A stretch of DNA of 64,000 bases. Origin: Paramoeba atlantica (taxonomy: Eukaryota > Discosea). The first letter of the stretch is position 1, and each line of letters begins with the position of its first letter. This document shows positions 1-9,327 of this stretch, piece after piece. The stretch lies in contig CDRNVI010000067.1 in NCBI GenBank assembly GCA_977017575.1, forward strand, positions 62,001-126,000, written 5' to 3'. The notes under the pieces are model-generated. The model did not search any database, had not been told where the DNA came from, and saw only the letters and a program-made list of their open reading frames with translations. The position numbers and the translations under genes were made by a program.

Positions 1-454
1 GCTGTTTCAACTCGGTTTCGGGCGGTCTGAGCACGGTTTTGCGCGGTTTCAAAGAGACTCGAAGGACCTTTTTCGATCGAGGTGGGATGATGCATGTAGC
101 AACTGGATATTTTTTCCATAAGAGCCTCGTTGCTCTCTATTTAGGGCATTATGTACTGTTCGAATAGTTTTAGTCTCGATGTTGTGATAGTTTGGATAGG
201 GACTCCCTAGTGCTCATATGATGACACGAAAAACAGCCAAAACCAGATTTTTGATAAATACGAACCTTGAAAGGAAGTCTAAAACCATGTGTTTTGGACC
301 CAGGGGGTACCAGGGGGCCCCTACAAAAAAAGGGCAGCAAAGCGCTTCAGAAGAGAAACGAGATCTATCCAATGCTGCGAAAATGAGAAAAAAACAGACA
401 AAAAAACTCAAAATTCCGCAGGGAGAGAAGATATCTTGAAACCACTGTATTAGA
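1..454. other. No gene recognised at left edge
   Basis: Only short frames without recognisable domains are present. I see no RNA gene or repeat boundary that I can support before the repeat fragment starting near 455. Confidence 0.4.
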
Positions 455-650
455 AACAGTCGATTTCTGGACGTTTTTGCTCTCAGAGCACCAAATCCGA
501 TATTTGCGTGTGCGAAATCACTCGTACGCATGAATTCAACGCCACAGAGCGTAACGGGTAGAGAATGCAGCTCCAACCACACCATTCTTCCGACACAAAA
601 AGACCCCTTTGGGTACCAAAATTACTATTTCGCATTTTTTGGTCAATTTG
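455..650 (+). repeat. Fragment of hairpin-ended repeat family, subfamily 3
   Basis: The block from TTTTTGCTCTCAGAGCACC to the stretch ending in CCCCTTTGGG matches the interior of the other copies. It shares variants with the copy at 54909-55410 (ATTCAACG before the GGGTAGAGAATGC motif, and CTTCCGACACAAAAAG), so the two form a diverged subfamily. The terminal hairpin is missing. Confidence 0.75.
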
Positions 651-689
651 GGGAGGGCGAAAATAGCGGTGGAAGTCAACGAATATTGA

Positions 690-1085
690 ATAAGTAAAGG
701 AATATTGCATAAGTAAAGGAATAATACATAAGTAAAGGAATCTTTTTTATGCTCTTCGTTAAACGCAGTGGTTGTTTTCAACTTAGAAGTCACTCATGCT
801 GCGCGCTTTGCGTTGAAAACTACCGCCGCTTTTAACGAAGAGTATAAAAAAGATTCCTTTACTTATGCAAAATTTAGCCTGGAAAACGGAAAGATTATGG
901 CCAAAAATAGCCGATTTTCGGGTAAAAAAGGGGTGATTTTCGCGTATGTTTGCTGTCAGAGCACTAAATCCGACATTTGCGCGTGGGAAATCACTCGTAG
1001 GGATGAATGGAAGCCTACCGAACGTATTGGGTAGAGAATGCGACTCCAACCACACCATTCTTTCGTCACAAAAATGCCCCTTTTA
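690..1085 (+). repeat. Hairpin-ended repeat, truncated copy with extended hairpin arms
   Basis: Three direct copies of ATAAGTAAAGGAAT precede a hairpin at about 727-877. Its arms include CTCTTCGTTAAACGC and are extended by ATAAGTAAAGGAATC, which returns inverted at about 862-876. The family's head region follows to about 1085, where the copy stops inside the body. Confidence 0.75.
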
Positions 1086-1200
1086 ACTAACGACACACAT
1101 TTTTATCATGCAGACGGGTAAACAAGGTCATCTCTCTGCTAGGGGTTGGGCATGGTGGAATTGTTGGGCTTCGCAAATTGCTTCCCACTAACGACACGGC
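1086..1200 (+). repeat. Dispersed ~100-bp repeat (GGGTAAACAAGG family)
   Basis: Contains GCAGACGGGTAAACAAGGTC, then GGGGTTGGGCATGGTGG, then CTTCGCAAATTGCTTCCC. The same order is found at 2745-2865, at 3286-3400 and, inverted and tandem, near 12030-12575. It has no coding capacity. Confidence 0.8.
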
Positions 1201-1221
1201 GCCCGCACATTGATAAAATTT

Positions 1222-2147
1222 CTTTTTTAGGCTCTTCGTTAAACGCGGTGGTTGCTTTCAACTTAGAAGTCACTCGTGCTGCGCGCTTCGCGTTGAAAAC
1301 TACCGCCGCGTTTAACGAAGAGCCTAAAAAAGAAAATTTAGCCGGGAAAACGGAAAGATTATAGCCAAAAATAGCCGAATTTCGGGTACAAATGGGGTCA
1401 TTTTCGCATATTTTTGCTCTCAGAGCACTAAATCCGACATTTGCGCGTGGGAAATCACTCGCAGGCATGAATGAAAGCCTACCGAACGTATTGGGTAGAG
1501 AATGCGACTCCAACCATACCATTCTTTCGACACAAAAATGCCCCTTTAGGTCCGAAAAATACTTTTTCACCTTTTTTAGTCAAAAATGGGTCATTTTGAG
1601 GGGCGCACCACAGTTCGAAGAAGTGATACCTTGCGAAAACAACTGCGTAGAAAGCTAGTGTAGGTCCCAAACTATCAAAATACAATAGGGGAAACGATTT
1701 TGGAAAAATATTTTTTTTGTCATTTTTTTCGCCAAGTTGAAATTTTTTTCAAAAAATTTTTTCCGAAAAATTCCGAACTTGGCGGACCCGTCCTGCGGAT
1801 ACGCGGGGGGGTCAACCCCGGGTAGGGGGGTGGAAAATGCGCGCCAAGACCCCGGCTACCCTTTCTGCGGTTTTTTTTCGAAAACTAATTTTTTCGAAAA
1901 AATTTGCTCGACCATGCCCCCCCCCCCCTGGACCCCCCCCCTGGACCCCCCCCCTGGACCCCCCCCATGGACCCCCCCCATGGACCCCCCATTTTTTTCA
2001 AAAAAAATTTTCAGTTTTGGACCACCGGAGCCCCCTTTTATATTTTTTTCTTCTATTATATTACTGTGTTCCTCTTTATATTTTCACTGTTTTTGTTCAC
2101 TTTTTTATCAATAATCGAGTGTAGAGCGGTAGTTTTACAACCACCGC
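1222..2147 (+). repeat. Hairpin-ended repeat family, full-length copy
   Basis: Order of parts: a long hairpin (1222-1332, arms AGGCTCTTCGTTAAACGCGG and its complement), a ~400-bp head, a block starting GCCAAGTTGAAATT, a C-rich minisatellite of CCCCCTGGAC units (about 1916-1990), a T-rich tail, and a short terminal hairpin at 2126-2147 (GCGGTAGTT / AACCACCGC). Frames such as 1737-2114 are open but encode only low-complexity PPWTPP strings and no known domain. Satellite core sequence lies on both sides (near 1207-1217 and from 2150). Confidence 0.8.
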
Positions 2148-2149
2148 AA

Positions 2150-2674
2150 TGCATACTAAGCGGCACTTTGATAATGCATATAGCACATTGATAATGCATA
2201 TAGCACACTGATAATGCATATAGCACATTGATAATGCATATAGCACATTGATAATGCATATAGCACATTGATAATGCATATAGCACATTGATAATGCATA
2301 TAGCACATTGATATTGCATATAGCACATTGATAATGCATATAGCACATTGATATTGCATATAGCACATTGATATTGCATATAGCACATTGATAATGCATA
2401 TAGCACATTGATAATGCATATAGCACATTGATAATGCATATAGCACATTGATAATGCATATAGCACATTGATAATGCATATAGCACATTGATATTGCATA
2501 TAGCACATTGATAATGCATATAGCACATTGATAATGCATATAGCACATTGATAATGCATATAGCACATTGATAATGCATATAGCACATTGATAATGCATA
2601 TAGCACATTGATAATGCATATAGCACATTGATAATGCATATAGCACATTGATAATGCATATAGCACATTGATAA
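2150..2674 (-). repeat. 20-bp satellite array
   Basis: About 26 tandem units of ATAATGCATATAGCACATTG, with occasional ATATTGCAT variants. Because 20 bp is not a multiple of three and the unit has no stop on the minus strand, all three minus frames stay open and give repetitive pseudo-proteins. I treat these as non-coding. Confidence 0.95.
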
Positions 2675-2744
2675 GAGTGACAAAGACATCCGATTCTTAT
2701 CCATAAATGTGCGTCCTTTATATACACGGGCATGTACTTATGTT

Positions 2745-2865
2745 CGTTACACTAATATCACACAGCCTTTCGACTTCGCAAATTGCTTCCCACTAACGAC
2801 ACACATTCTTGTCTTGCAAACGGGTAAACAAGGTCTAGGCTTTGCTAGGGGTTGGGTATGGTGTC
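2745..2865 (+). repeat. Dispersed ~100-bp repeat, permuted copy
   Basis: Holds CTTCGCAAATTGCTTCCC followed by CTTGCAAACGGGTAAACAAG and GGGGTTGGGTATGG. The order is circularly permuted relative to 1086-1200, as expected for a piece cut from a tandem array. Confidence 0.75.
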
Positions 2866-3050
2866 TGGGTTCACTGGCCCGGCCGGCCCCTCCGTGCGTT
2901 CGGCCTCTCATATTCCCCAAAACAACTACCACCTTCCCCCCATTTATCAGGGGTCGCTCGCGCGACCCCCGCTAAATAGGGGGGGAAGGTGGTAGTTGTG
3001 GGGTATGGAGGCCTCTCGCAACTCCGGGGCCTCACCGGGAGCAGAGACGA
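2866..3050 (+). repeat. Palindromic GC-rich repeat, copy 1
   Basis: The centre is an inverted repeat: ACAACTACCACCTTCCCCCC ... GGGGGGAAGGTGGTAGTTGT around GGGTCGC/GCGACCC. Flanks include CCCCTCCGTGCGTTCGGCC and GCAACTCCGGGGCCTCACC. A reverse-complement copy with a shortened palindrome lies at 12282-12445. Confidence 0.8.
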
Positions 3051-3088
3051 GTGTTCACTATTTCTTGAAAACACCTTTATTTTCCAAA

Positions 3089-3285
3089 TAATGCATCATC
3101 AATGTGCTGTATGCATTATCAATGTGCTGTATGCATTATCAATGTGCTGTATGCAATATCAATGTGCTATATGCATTATCAATGTGCAGTAACTATGCAA
3201 TATTAATGTGCCGCTTAGTATGCACTATCAATGTGCTATATGCATTATCAATGTGCGGCACGTTATGCATTATCAATGTGCGAGT
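3089..3285 (+). repeat. Satellite array with variable linkers
   Basis: Seven or eight cores of GCATTATCAATGTGC or close variants in plus orientation. Linkers between cores are 3 bp (TGT, TAT) or 7-8 bp (AGTAACT, CGCTTAGT, GGCACGTT). Confidence 0.9.
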
Positions 3286-3400
3286 GGGCACACATTTTTA
3301 TCTTGCAGACGGGTAAACAAGGTCATCGCTTTGCTAGGGGTTGGGCATGGTGGAATTGTTGGGCTTCGCAAATTGCGTCTCACCAATATCACGTGTTATA
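3286..3400 (+). repeat. Dispersed ~100-bp repeat
   Basis: Near-identical to 1086-1200 over GCAGACGGGTAAACAAGGTC through CTTCGCAAATTGCGTC. It directly follows the satellite array. Confidence 0.8.
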
Positions 3401-3417
3401 TGTCGAAACAAACGTCG

Positions 3418-3872
3418 TAGAATGGTAACTGAGGTCCAAAACTCTTAAAATACGTTTTAGGAGTCGATTTTGGAAAAATAATTTTTTTTTTTTTTTTGGG
3501 TCAAATTTTTTTTTTGGTCACCCTAAAAATTCGGAAATTTTGACCTTGTCGGACCCCTCCTGCGCGTATCAGAGGGCGTACCCCCTGGGGGGGGGTGGAA
3601 AATTATCGCCGCGGCCTACTCTACCACTTCCCTGCGCTCGATTTCGAAAAAGCAAAAAATTCGAAAAAAAATTCGTGCGGTATGTCCCCCCCCATGGACC
3701 CCACCCCTAGACCCCCCATTTTTTTCAATTTGTTTTTCATTTTTGAACCACCGGAGCCCCCTTTTACATTTTTTTCTTCTATTATATTACCGTGTTCCTC
3801 TATATATTTTCACTGTTTTGTTCACTTTTTTTTCAATATTCGAGGGTACAGCGGTAGTTATACAACCACCGC
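3418..3872 (+). repeat. Hairpin-ended repeat, subfamily 2, tail part
   Basis: Starts inside the body and runs through CCTACTCTACCACTTCCCTG, a short C-rich minisatellite and the T-rich tail to the terminal hairpin GCGGTAGTT ... AACCACCGC (3851-3872). The middle matches copies near 7306-7592 and 52111-52714 better than subfamily 1. Satellite-like GCATACTAAGCGGCACATT follows directly, as it does after 2147. Confidence 0.75.
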
Positions 3873-3927
3873 AATAATGCATACTAAGCGGCACATTTAT
3901 AATATGTGCAACTACCGCAAATTTTTT

Positions 3928-4228
3928 GTTTCTTCGTTATACGCGGTGGTTGTTTTCAACTTAGAAGTCACACATGTTGCGAGCTTCGCGTTGAAGACTA
4001 CCACCGCGTTTAACGAAGAGCCTAAAAAAGAAAAAAGGGGCCAGGAAAACTGAAGAAAACGTAAAGATTATAGCCAAAAATAGCCGATTTTCTGGCAAAA
4101 ATGGGGTGATTTCTGCGTATTTTTGCTCTCAGAGCACTAAATCTGATATTTGCGGGTGGGAAATGACTCGTAGGCATGAATGAAAACTTAACGAACGTAT
4201 TGGGTAGAGAATGCGACTCCAACCATAA
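3928..4228 (+). repeat. Hairpin-ended repeat, head part
   Basis: Hairpin at 3928-4030 (CTTCGTTATACGCGGTGG ... ACCACCGCGTTTAACGAAG) and head to about 4228. There it abuts, head against tail, a minus-strand copy. The junction looks like a rearrangement between two copies. Confidence 0.75.
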
Positions 4229-5192
4229 CTGAAAAAAAAAATTGAAAAAAATGGGGGGTCCATGGGGGGGGTCCAGGGGGGGGGGTCCATGGGGGGGGTC
4301 CAGGGGGGGGTCCAGGGGGGGAGGGGAGTCCAGGGGGGGGGTCCAGGGCGGGGTCCAGGTGGAGGGTCCAGGGGAGGGGTCCATGGGGGGTCCAGGGCGG
4401 GGTCCAGGGGGGGGGTCCAGGGGGGGTCCATGGGCGGGGTCCAGGGGGGGGGTCCAGGGGGGGTGCAGGGGGGGTTCCAGGGGGAGGTCCACGGGGGGTC
4501 ATGGTCGAGCAAATTTTTCGAAAAAATTAGTTTCGAAAAAAAACCGCAGAAAGGGTAGCCGGGGTCTTGGCGCGCATTTTCCACCCCCCTACCCGGGGGT
4601 GACCCCCCCGCGTATCCGCATGACGGGTCCGCCAAGTTCGGATATTTTCGGAAAAAAAAATTTGAAAAAAAATTCAACTTGGCGAAAAAAATGACAAAAA
4701 GAATATTTTTCCAAAATCGTTTCCCCTATTGTATTTTGATAGTTTGGGACCTACACTAGCTTTCTACGCAGTTGTTTTCTCAAGGTATCACTTCTTCAAA
4801 CCGTGGTGCGCCCCTCAAAATGACCCATTTTTGACTAAAAAAGGTGAAAAAGTATTTTTCGGACCTGAAGGGGCATTTTTGTGACGAAAGAATGGTGTGG
4901 TTGGAGTCGCATTCTCTACCCAATACGTTCGGCAGGCTTTCATTCATGCCTACGAGTGATTTCCCACGCGCAAATGTCGGATTTAGTGCTCTGAGAGCAA
5001 AAATACGCGAAAATCACCCCATTTTTACCCGAAAATCGGCTATTTTTGGCTATAATCTTTCCGTTTTCCAGGCTAAATTTTCTTTTTTAGGCTCTTCGTT
5101 AAACGCAGCGGTAGTTTTCAACGCGAAGCGCGCAGCATGAGTGACTTCTAAGTTGAAAACAACCACCGCGTTTAACGAAGAGCTTAAAAAAG
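4229..5192 (-). repeat. Hairpin-ended repeat, long minus-strand copy
   Basis: Read on the minus strand it has the hairpin (5082-5192), the head, the GCCAAGTTGAA block, an expanded minisatellite (4254-4500) and the start of the tail. The terminal short hairpin is lost at the junction with the preceding copy. Satellite-like ATAAATGTGCGGGTGCC follows the hairpin side. Confidence 0.8.
4254..4500 (-). repeat. Expanded C/G-rich minisatellite inside repeat copy
   Basis: About 250 bp of GGGGGGTCCA(G/T) units. Equivalent tracts in other copies are 30-75 bp, so this one has expanded. Frames across it encode PPWTPP or GGVQGG strings only. Confidence 0.9.
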
Positions 5193-5221
5193 AACATTAT
5201 AAATGTGCGGGTGCCCTCTCA

Positions 5222-5449
5222 ATGCATCCGCATAAGGCTGATGAAGTTGTTTCATCGCACACGCTGTTTTTTAAGAACGCAAGCTGGCAAGAACGCTTTC
5301 GCGCTCTTTTGTTGGCTCTGAAGTCCGTAAAAGATGAAGTAGAAAGGGAGGAAGTAGAAAGGGACGAAGACAACGACAATGAAGAGACAGAAGATGACTT
5401 TGAAGAGGAGAGTGAAGATTGGGGTGTGATTCAAGGTTTGTTGATTTGA
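5222..5449 (+). CDS. Small acidic protein, hypothetical
   Basis: A 75-residue frame starting MHPHKADEVVSS. The middle (WQERFRALLLALKSVKDEVE) could form an amphipathic helix and is followed by an acidic Asp/Glu run and an ending DWGVIQGLLI. No family is recognised. It lies between a repeat copy and a pogo-like pseudogene and could be a transposon accessory remnant; acidic segments of similar flavour occur at the start of the pogo-like frame (near 7200-7290), at 18436-18750 and near 24500. Expression is unproven. Confidence 0.35.
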   Translation: MHPHKADEVVSSHTLFFKNASWQERFRALLLALKSVKDEVEREEVERDEDNDNEETEDDFEEESEDWGVIQGLLI

Positions 5450-5536
5450 TTTGAATGCTAAGATAGACGAAAAGGGGGTAAAAAGTGGAAAAAGCAGTAA
5501 AAAAATCATATGGGTACAATATAACCCGGGGAACGG

Positions 5537-5597
5537 TATATTATTTAAATCGCTATTTAAATAATATATAATATTATAGCGTTAACGCTATAATATT
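5537..5597. repeat. Two adjacent near-perfect cruciform palindromes
   Basis: First, TATATTATTTAAAT (5537-5550) and its exact complement (5555-5568) around CGCT. Second, a 28-bp perfect palindrome at 5570-5597 centred on AGCGTT/AACGCT. The rest of 5450-5795 shows no gene. The pair sits downstream of the pogo-like frame and could be an element end, but I see no matching partner on the other side. Confidence 0.6.
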
Positions 5598-5795
5598 CAA
5601 AGAGAAGAACATAGGAGAAAAGTTTAGACATAGTCTGAAGTAGAAAATAAGTCTCATCGTTGTTGAAGTGTAAACAAATTATTGTTCCTATGTCTTATTG
5701 TTCCTCTGTGACCGACTAGTTTTTACAAAGCGATCTATAGGACCGCGTTTCGCAGTCAAACTTAGTTGGGAGCATCTTATAAAATGCTCTTCAAT

Positions 5796-7290
5796 TTATT
5801 TCTTATGATCTGCTATGCTCGCGAGGTTTTCTGTTGGATTTTCAAAATTGTAGTTTGAGAGATGAGGTGAATGAAATTCGGCAATGGAAGGATTAAGGTA
5901 GCCAAGATGTTTGAACTGCTTGGTCACATCCATGGTGGATATAACGTCTGTATGCGCTTGCGCTACTGTACAATGCAGCCACTTACGATTTTCTGCCGCT
6001 GTTCGTTTGGTGGTATGTTCCTCGTTCCAGTATTTCACGTGCGCAGCTTTGTAGGGACCAGCGTAGTATACATCAATCCATTGCAACAAAGATGTGGTTC
6101 CACCCGGAAGAACAGCAACGTAATTTTTTGTTAGGCAGAAAGAGCTAAGAACGCTTGCCGTAATGTGTGATCGGCAAGAATCAAGGACAAGTAAAGTCGG
6201 TCCTTCTACTTGATGTTGCTCCAGTAATTGATTGAAGAAAGGAACAAATATACTTTTAAAAAACTCTTCAGTGACAACTCCCTTTGGAGTAAAAGCACAG
6301 GCCGTTTTGGGATCAAAGGCAACATTTCGCATTAGATCTTTCTTACCTTTCCATACAATTAGGGGTTTCATAAAGAAATGTCGTAAGGGATTTCTTTCGC
6401 TATCTATGATAACACCTGCGCCGGAGATGAGCGTAGCACAACGCTTGCGATCGTTGGGATTTGCATGTGCATGAACATCTTGTTCACCTCGGTGGGTTAC
6501 AGTTTTCAGTGCCCTCATAGTGCCGCGAAGGGACGGGAATTTCATCAAAATTGAACACACAACTAAATATTTTAGTTTTTAAGGCACGATCAATGAAAGT
6601 ATGAAAACGTTTGATTTTTTCGAATGATTTAACTGCTCCTTCGTCAAAATCGTTTGCTTCTTGACAATGCGTAGACTGAAGGAAAATTGGCGAAGAAAGC
6701 GGGATACCCACATATCGCTTACGATTCGCTTATTTCCTATTTCTGAAGATGGCCTACGACAAAGAATGTGATGGACTTCTTCTTTTATCATGGAAAACGT
6801 GACTACTGCATTTGCACTACGCCTTGCTCGAATAAAAGAAGCGAGCATTTCTTTTGTTTTCTGAAGCGGACAACTCGATCTTTGATGCTCACAACGTTTT
6901 CGTTTACCACCTTCATTCTTTTTATCAGAAAACATGGACAACCAGGAATACAGCTGTTGTTCGTGACATATACGAAGGCGTTTCTGAGGCCATGCTTCCC
7001 TGACATATGCATTGAGGAGAGGAATTAACCCTTTTTTTGTGTCCTTAATTTTAGTCGGAAGAGACTCATAGTACTTGCATATGCGACGTTTTTGAGAAGT
7101 GGTGATACACTCATTCGACCGACGGCCGCTTTCATGGGTCGGCCTTTTTTCTCTGGCATGTTGACCTCCCTGGCATGTTTGTTTCTCTTTGCTAAAAAGA
7201 TGCGGTTCGCCGTTTTCTTCTTCTTCCTCGCCCGCCTCTTCTACCTCATCGTCTCCCGCCTCACTTTGAGATTCTTCACTAGAATCAGAA
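5796..7290 (-). pseudogene. pogo-like (DDE_1 superfamily) transposase, decayed
   Basis: Minus-strand frames together resemble a pogo/Tigger transposase of the Tc1/mariner superfamily. An acidic N-terminus (SDSSEESQSEAGDDEVEEAG) precedes a helix-turn-helix part ending WVSRFLRQFSFSLRIVK. Next come FNFDEIPV (first catalytic Asp), LLVLDSCRSHI (second), LPGGTTSLLQWIDVYY (third) and the C-terminal RKWLHCTVAQAH. At least two frame breaks, near 6580-6710 and 6480-6560, separate these parts, so the gene is disabled. The upstream frame runs without a stop into a repeat copy at 7306-7592. A related C-terminal piece lies at 24892-25050. No convincing terminal repeats were found. Confidence 0.85.
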
Positions 7291-7305
7291 AAACCTAGAA
7301 CCTGA

Positions 7306-7592
7306 TGGGGCTCCGGTGGTCCAAAACTGAAAAAAAAATTTAAAAAAATGGGGGGTCTAGGGGAGGGGTCCATGGGGGGGGTCCAGGGGGGGGGCATACA
7401 CCACGAATTTTTTTTTCGATTATTTTGCTTTTCGAAATCGAGCGCAGGGAAGTGGTAGAGTAGGCCGCAGCGAGAATTTTCCACCCCCCCCTGGGGGTAC
7501 CCCCCTGGTACGCGCAGGAGGGGTCCGACACAGTCAAAATCTCCGAATTTTTTGGGGTGACCAAAAAAAATTTTTTTTTGACCCAAAAAAAG
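7306..7592 (-). repeat. Hairpin-ended repeat, subfamily 2, tail fragment
   Basis: Minus-strand piece with GGCTCCGGTGGTCCAAAACT, a minisatellite (7350-7392) and GGAAGTGGTAGAGTAGGCCG. Both ends are missing. It abuts the 5' side of the pogo-like pseudogene in open frame with it. Confidence 0.75.
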
Positions 7593-7596
7593 TAAA

Positions 7597-8092
7597 GGAG
7601 ATACCAATAATGTAGGTGCGGCAGTTTCCCACGGGAAAAACGGCATCTCCACCTTTTTAGGCACTAGTTTCCATGCCATAAGGGAGATACCGTTTTTCCT
7701 GCAGGAAGTTAAGAGTTAAGATATCCCGTTTGGCCAACTAGGGCTATAGGATCGTAGCAGGAATCTCCGTTACAGAGAAACCTCTACGTCGGTCTGAGTC
7801 TCCTTTTAAGTGGGGCTGAGCAACCTCTCCGTTTCCGGAAGAGTACGGGCGTCAGAATCTCACCACCGAGAACTCATCAAGGGACGTAGAGTGAGGACGC
7901 ACTCATTCACTAACGATCCTCGAGGGACAACCAGTGCCCTGAACGGGCCTAGTTATTTAGCGCTTTGTTTTGTTAGCGCGGGCCTTAGCTCGGGAGGCTG
8001 GGATCGCTAAGTCCCATCATCCGATGTGAATCGGACGCCCTGACCTTTTTTTTCCTGCAGGAAACTGCCACATCTATACTATTGGTATCTCC
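7597..8092. mobile_element. Non-autonomous DNA transposon with ~32-bp inverted ends
   Basis: The left end GGAGATACCAATAATGTAGG and the reverse complement of the right end GGAGATACCAATAGTATAGA pair over about 33 bp with four mismatches, both continuing into GGCAGTTTCC. The ~430-bp interior has no long frame and is rich in small inverted repeats (for example TCCGATGTGAATCGGA and two CCTGCAGGAA sites). No target-site duplication is evident. The family is unassigned. Confidence 0.75.
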
Positions 8093-8282
8093 CTCGTCCA
8101 CTTTAGCCTGGGTTACATAGTAAAAACATGCTCCCTAGGAAACATGTTCCCTTACAGCTTCCCACGCGAGGAAGTCGTCGTCGCTGCGGCAAAAAGGCAG
8201 GAGGCACCGCATTCTGCTTTTTGCCTTGCGCCTCCTCCTTCCTCTACGGTCTTGCGTAACCCACATTTCCATTTGAAAAAGC

Positions 8283-9327
8283 ATACAGTAAACGTCACTA
8301 TTCTGAGAATAGCCGCTAAAAATGAGAATTGGGCTGTCAACGTACAACTGACTAAAATGAGAATGCACCTTGGAAAATGAGAATGGAGCTTCGGTCATGT
8401 GTCAACGTTCAATTCAATTTTACACTCAAAAATGAGAATTGAAAAAAAACGCTTTCGTTCTCTCACTGATTAACTCACTGCTTCATCTTCACTAACTGGA
8501 GAGTATGCGAGAGATCGGTGGGAATCACTGGGGATACTGTATATTCCCCCAGTAATGGATCCCCCAGTAGCAGAGATTTCGCCATTTTTGGGCCGACACA
8601 CAGTAACAAGGATTTGTCTCGGGAGGGTGGTTGGAGGGGGGGTGTCTGGACGGGATGAGGGTGGTTGTGCAGTAGCGAATCGCGTGGTTTCTGGGTTGGC
8701 TGTACAGAAAATCAGCGCACTCATGAACGAAAAAGGCCTTTGCCCACCGAAAAAGCATACCCCACCCAGTAACAAGGATTTGGCCTTTATGGTCCAAAAT
8801 CGATTCTATTACTGGGGGGGTATAGGTAGGTGGAGATAGATGGGGGTCACAGAGGATCACTGGAGATCATTTTTATCGTTGTCCTTTCTCTTCTTCCATT
8901 CATGAAAGGCACACAAATGTCCTAGTGAGACCAAAAAAAGAAAAGAAAACACTGATTTAGGTGACTACGAGTCATGAAACTTTGTTTTTCTGAAAACAAA
9001 ACGCTAATACACAAAAGGAAAACTTGTACTGTTTGACTGCGCGGTGTTCTTCTGATAGAGCGGCGACTCCGCAAACCAAGGAGATGGTGGGAGATCTCTG
9101 GGGGTCATTTTTGTGCACCCAAAGCGGCCTGTTGCTCCGCTGCTAACATTTTTCTTGCGAAACGTTTTCTTTTTTAAAAATGAGAATTATGATTTGACCT
9201 CATAAAAAAGTGCCTGTCAACGTTCAACAGACCAATTCTGAGAATAGTGACGAAAAACGACAAAAAAGCCGTTTTTTCTGTGTCGACGTACAACTGAGCA
9301 TTCTGAGAATAGTGACGTTTACTGTAT
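8283..9327. mobile_element. ~1.05-kb segment bounded by 28-bp perfect inverted repeats
   Basis: Positions 8283-8310 (ATACAGTAAACGTCACTATT...) and 9300-9327 are exact reverse complements over 28 bp. The motifs TTCTGAGAATAG and GTCAACGT(T/A)CAAC recur just inside both ends and again near 31375-31430 and 32018-32140. The interior carries another repeat (8540-8824) and no transposase, so this looks like a non-autonomous element. Target duplication was not seen. Confidence 0.7.
8540..8824 (-). repeat. Dispersed repeat with inverted CCCCCAGTAA ends
   Basis: Left side TATTCCCCCAGTAATGGATC; right side CGATTCTATTACTGGGGGGG. Internal motifs are CAGTAACAAGGATTTG. Related copies lie at 19006-19290 and 48159-48456. 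No protein is supported. Confidence 0.65.

Noticed and set aside
1139-1570. Recurrent protein VWLESHSLPNTFGRLSF in many copies
   Set aside because: The frame is antisense to the repeat head, broken in different places and not conserved independently of nucleotide identity.
2056-2733. 225-codon and other long minus-strand frames with MHYQCAIC-type repeats
   Set aside because: They are the three minus frames of a stop-free 20-bp satellite unit; no start context, domain or non-repeat sequence supports coding.
4129-4677. Proline-rich protein with PPWTPP repeats
   Set aside because: It is the minisatellite of a repeat copy; several frames on both strands are open and no copy shows a conserved start or stop.
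7650-8060. rRNA or tRNA gene inside the 7597-8092 element
   Set aside because: No conserved rRNA core or cloverleaf could be matched by eye; only small stems are visible.
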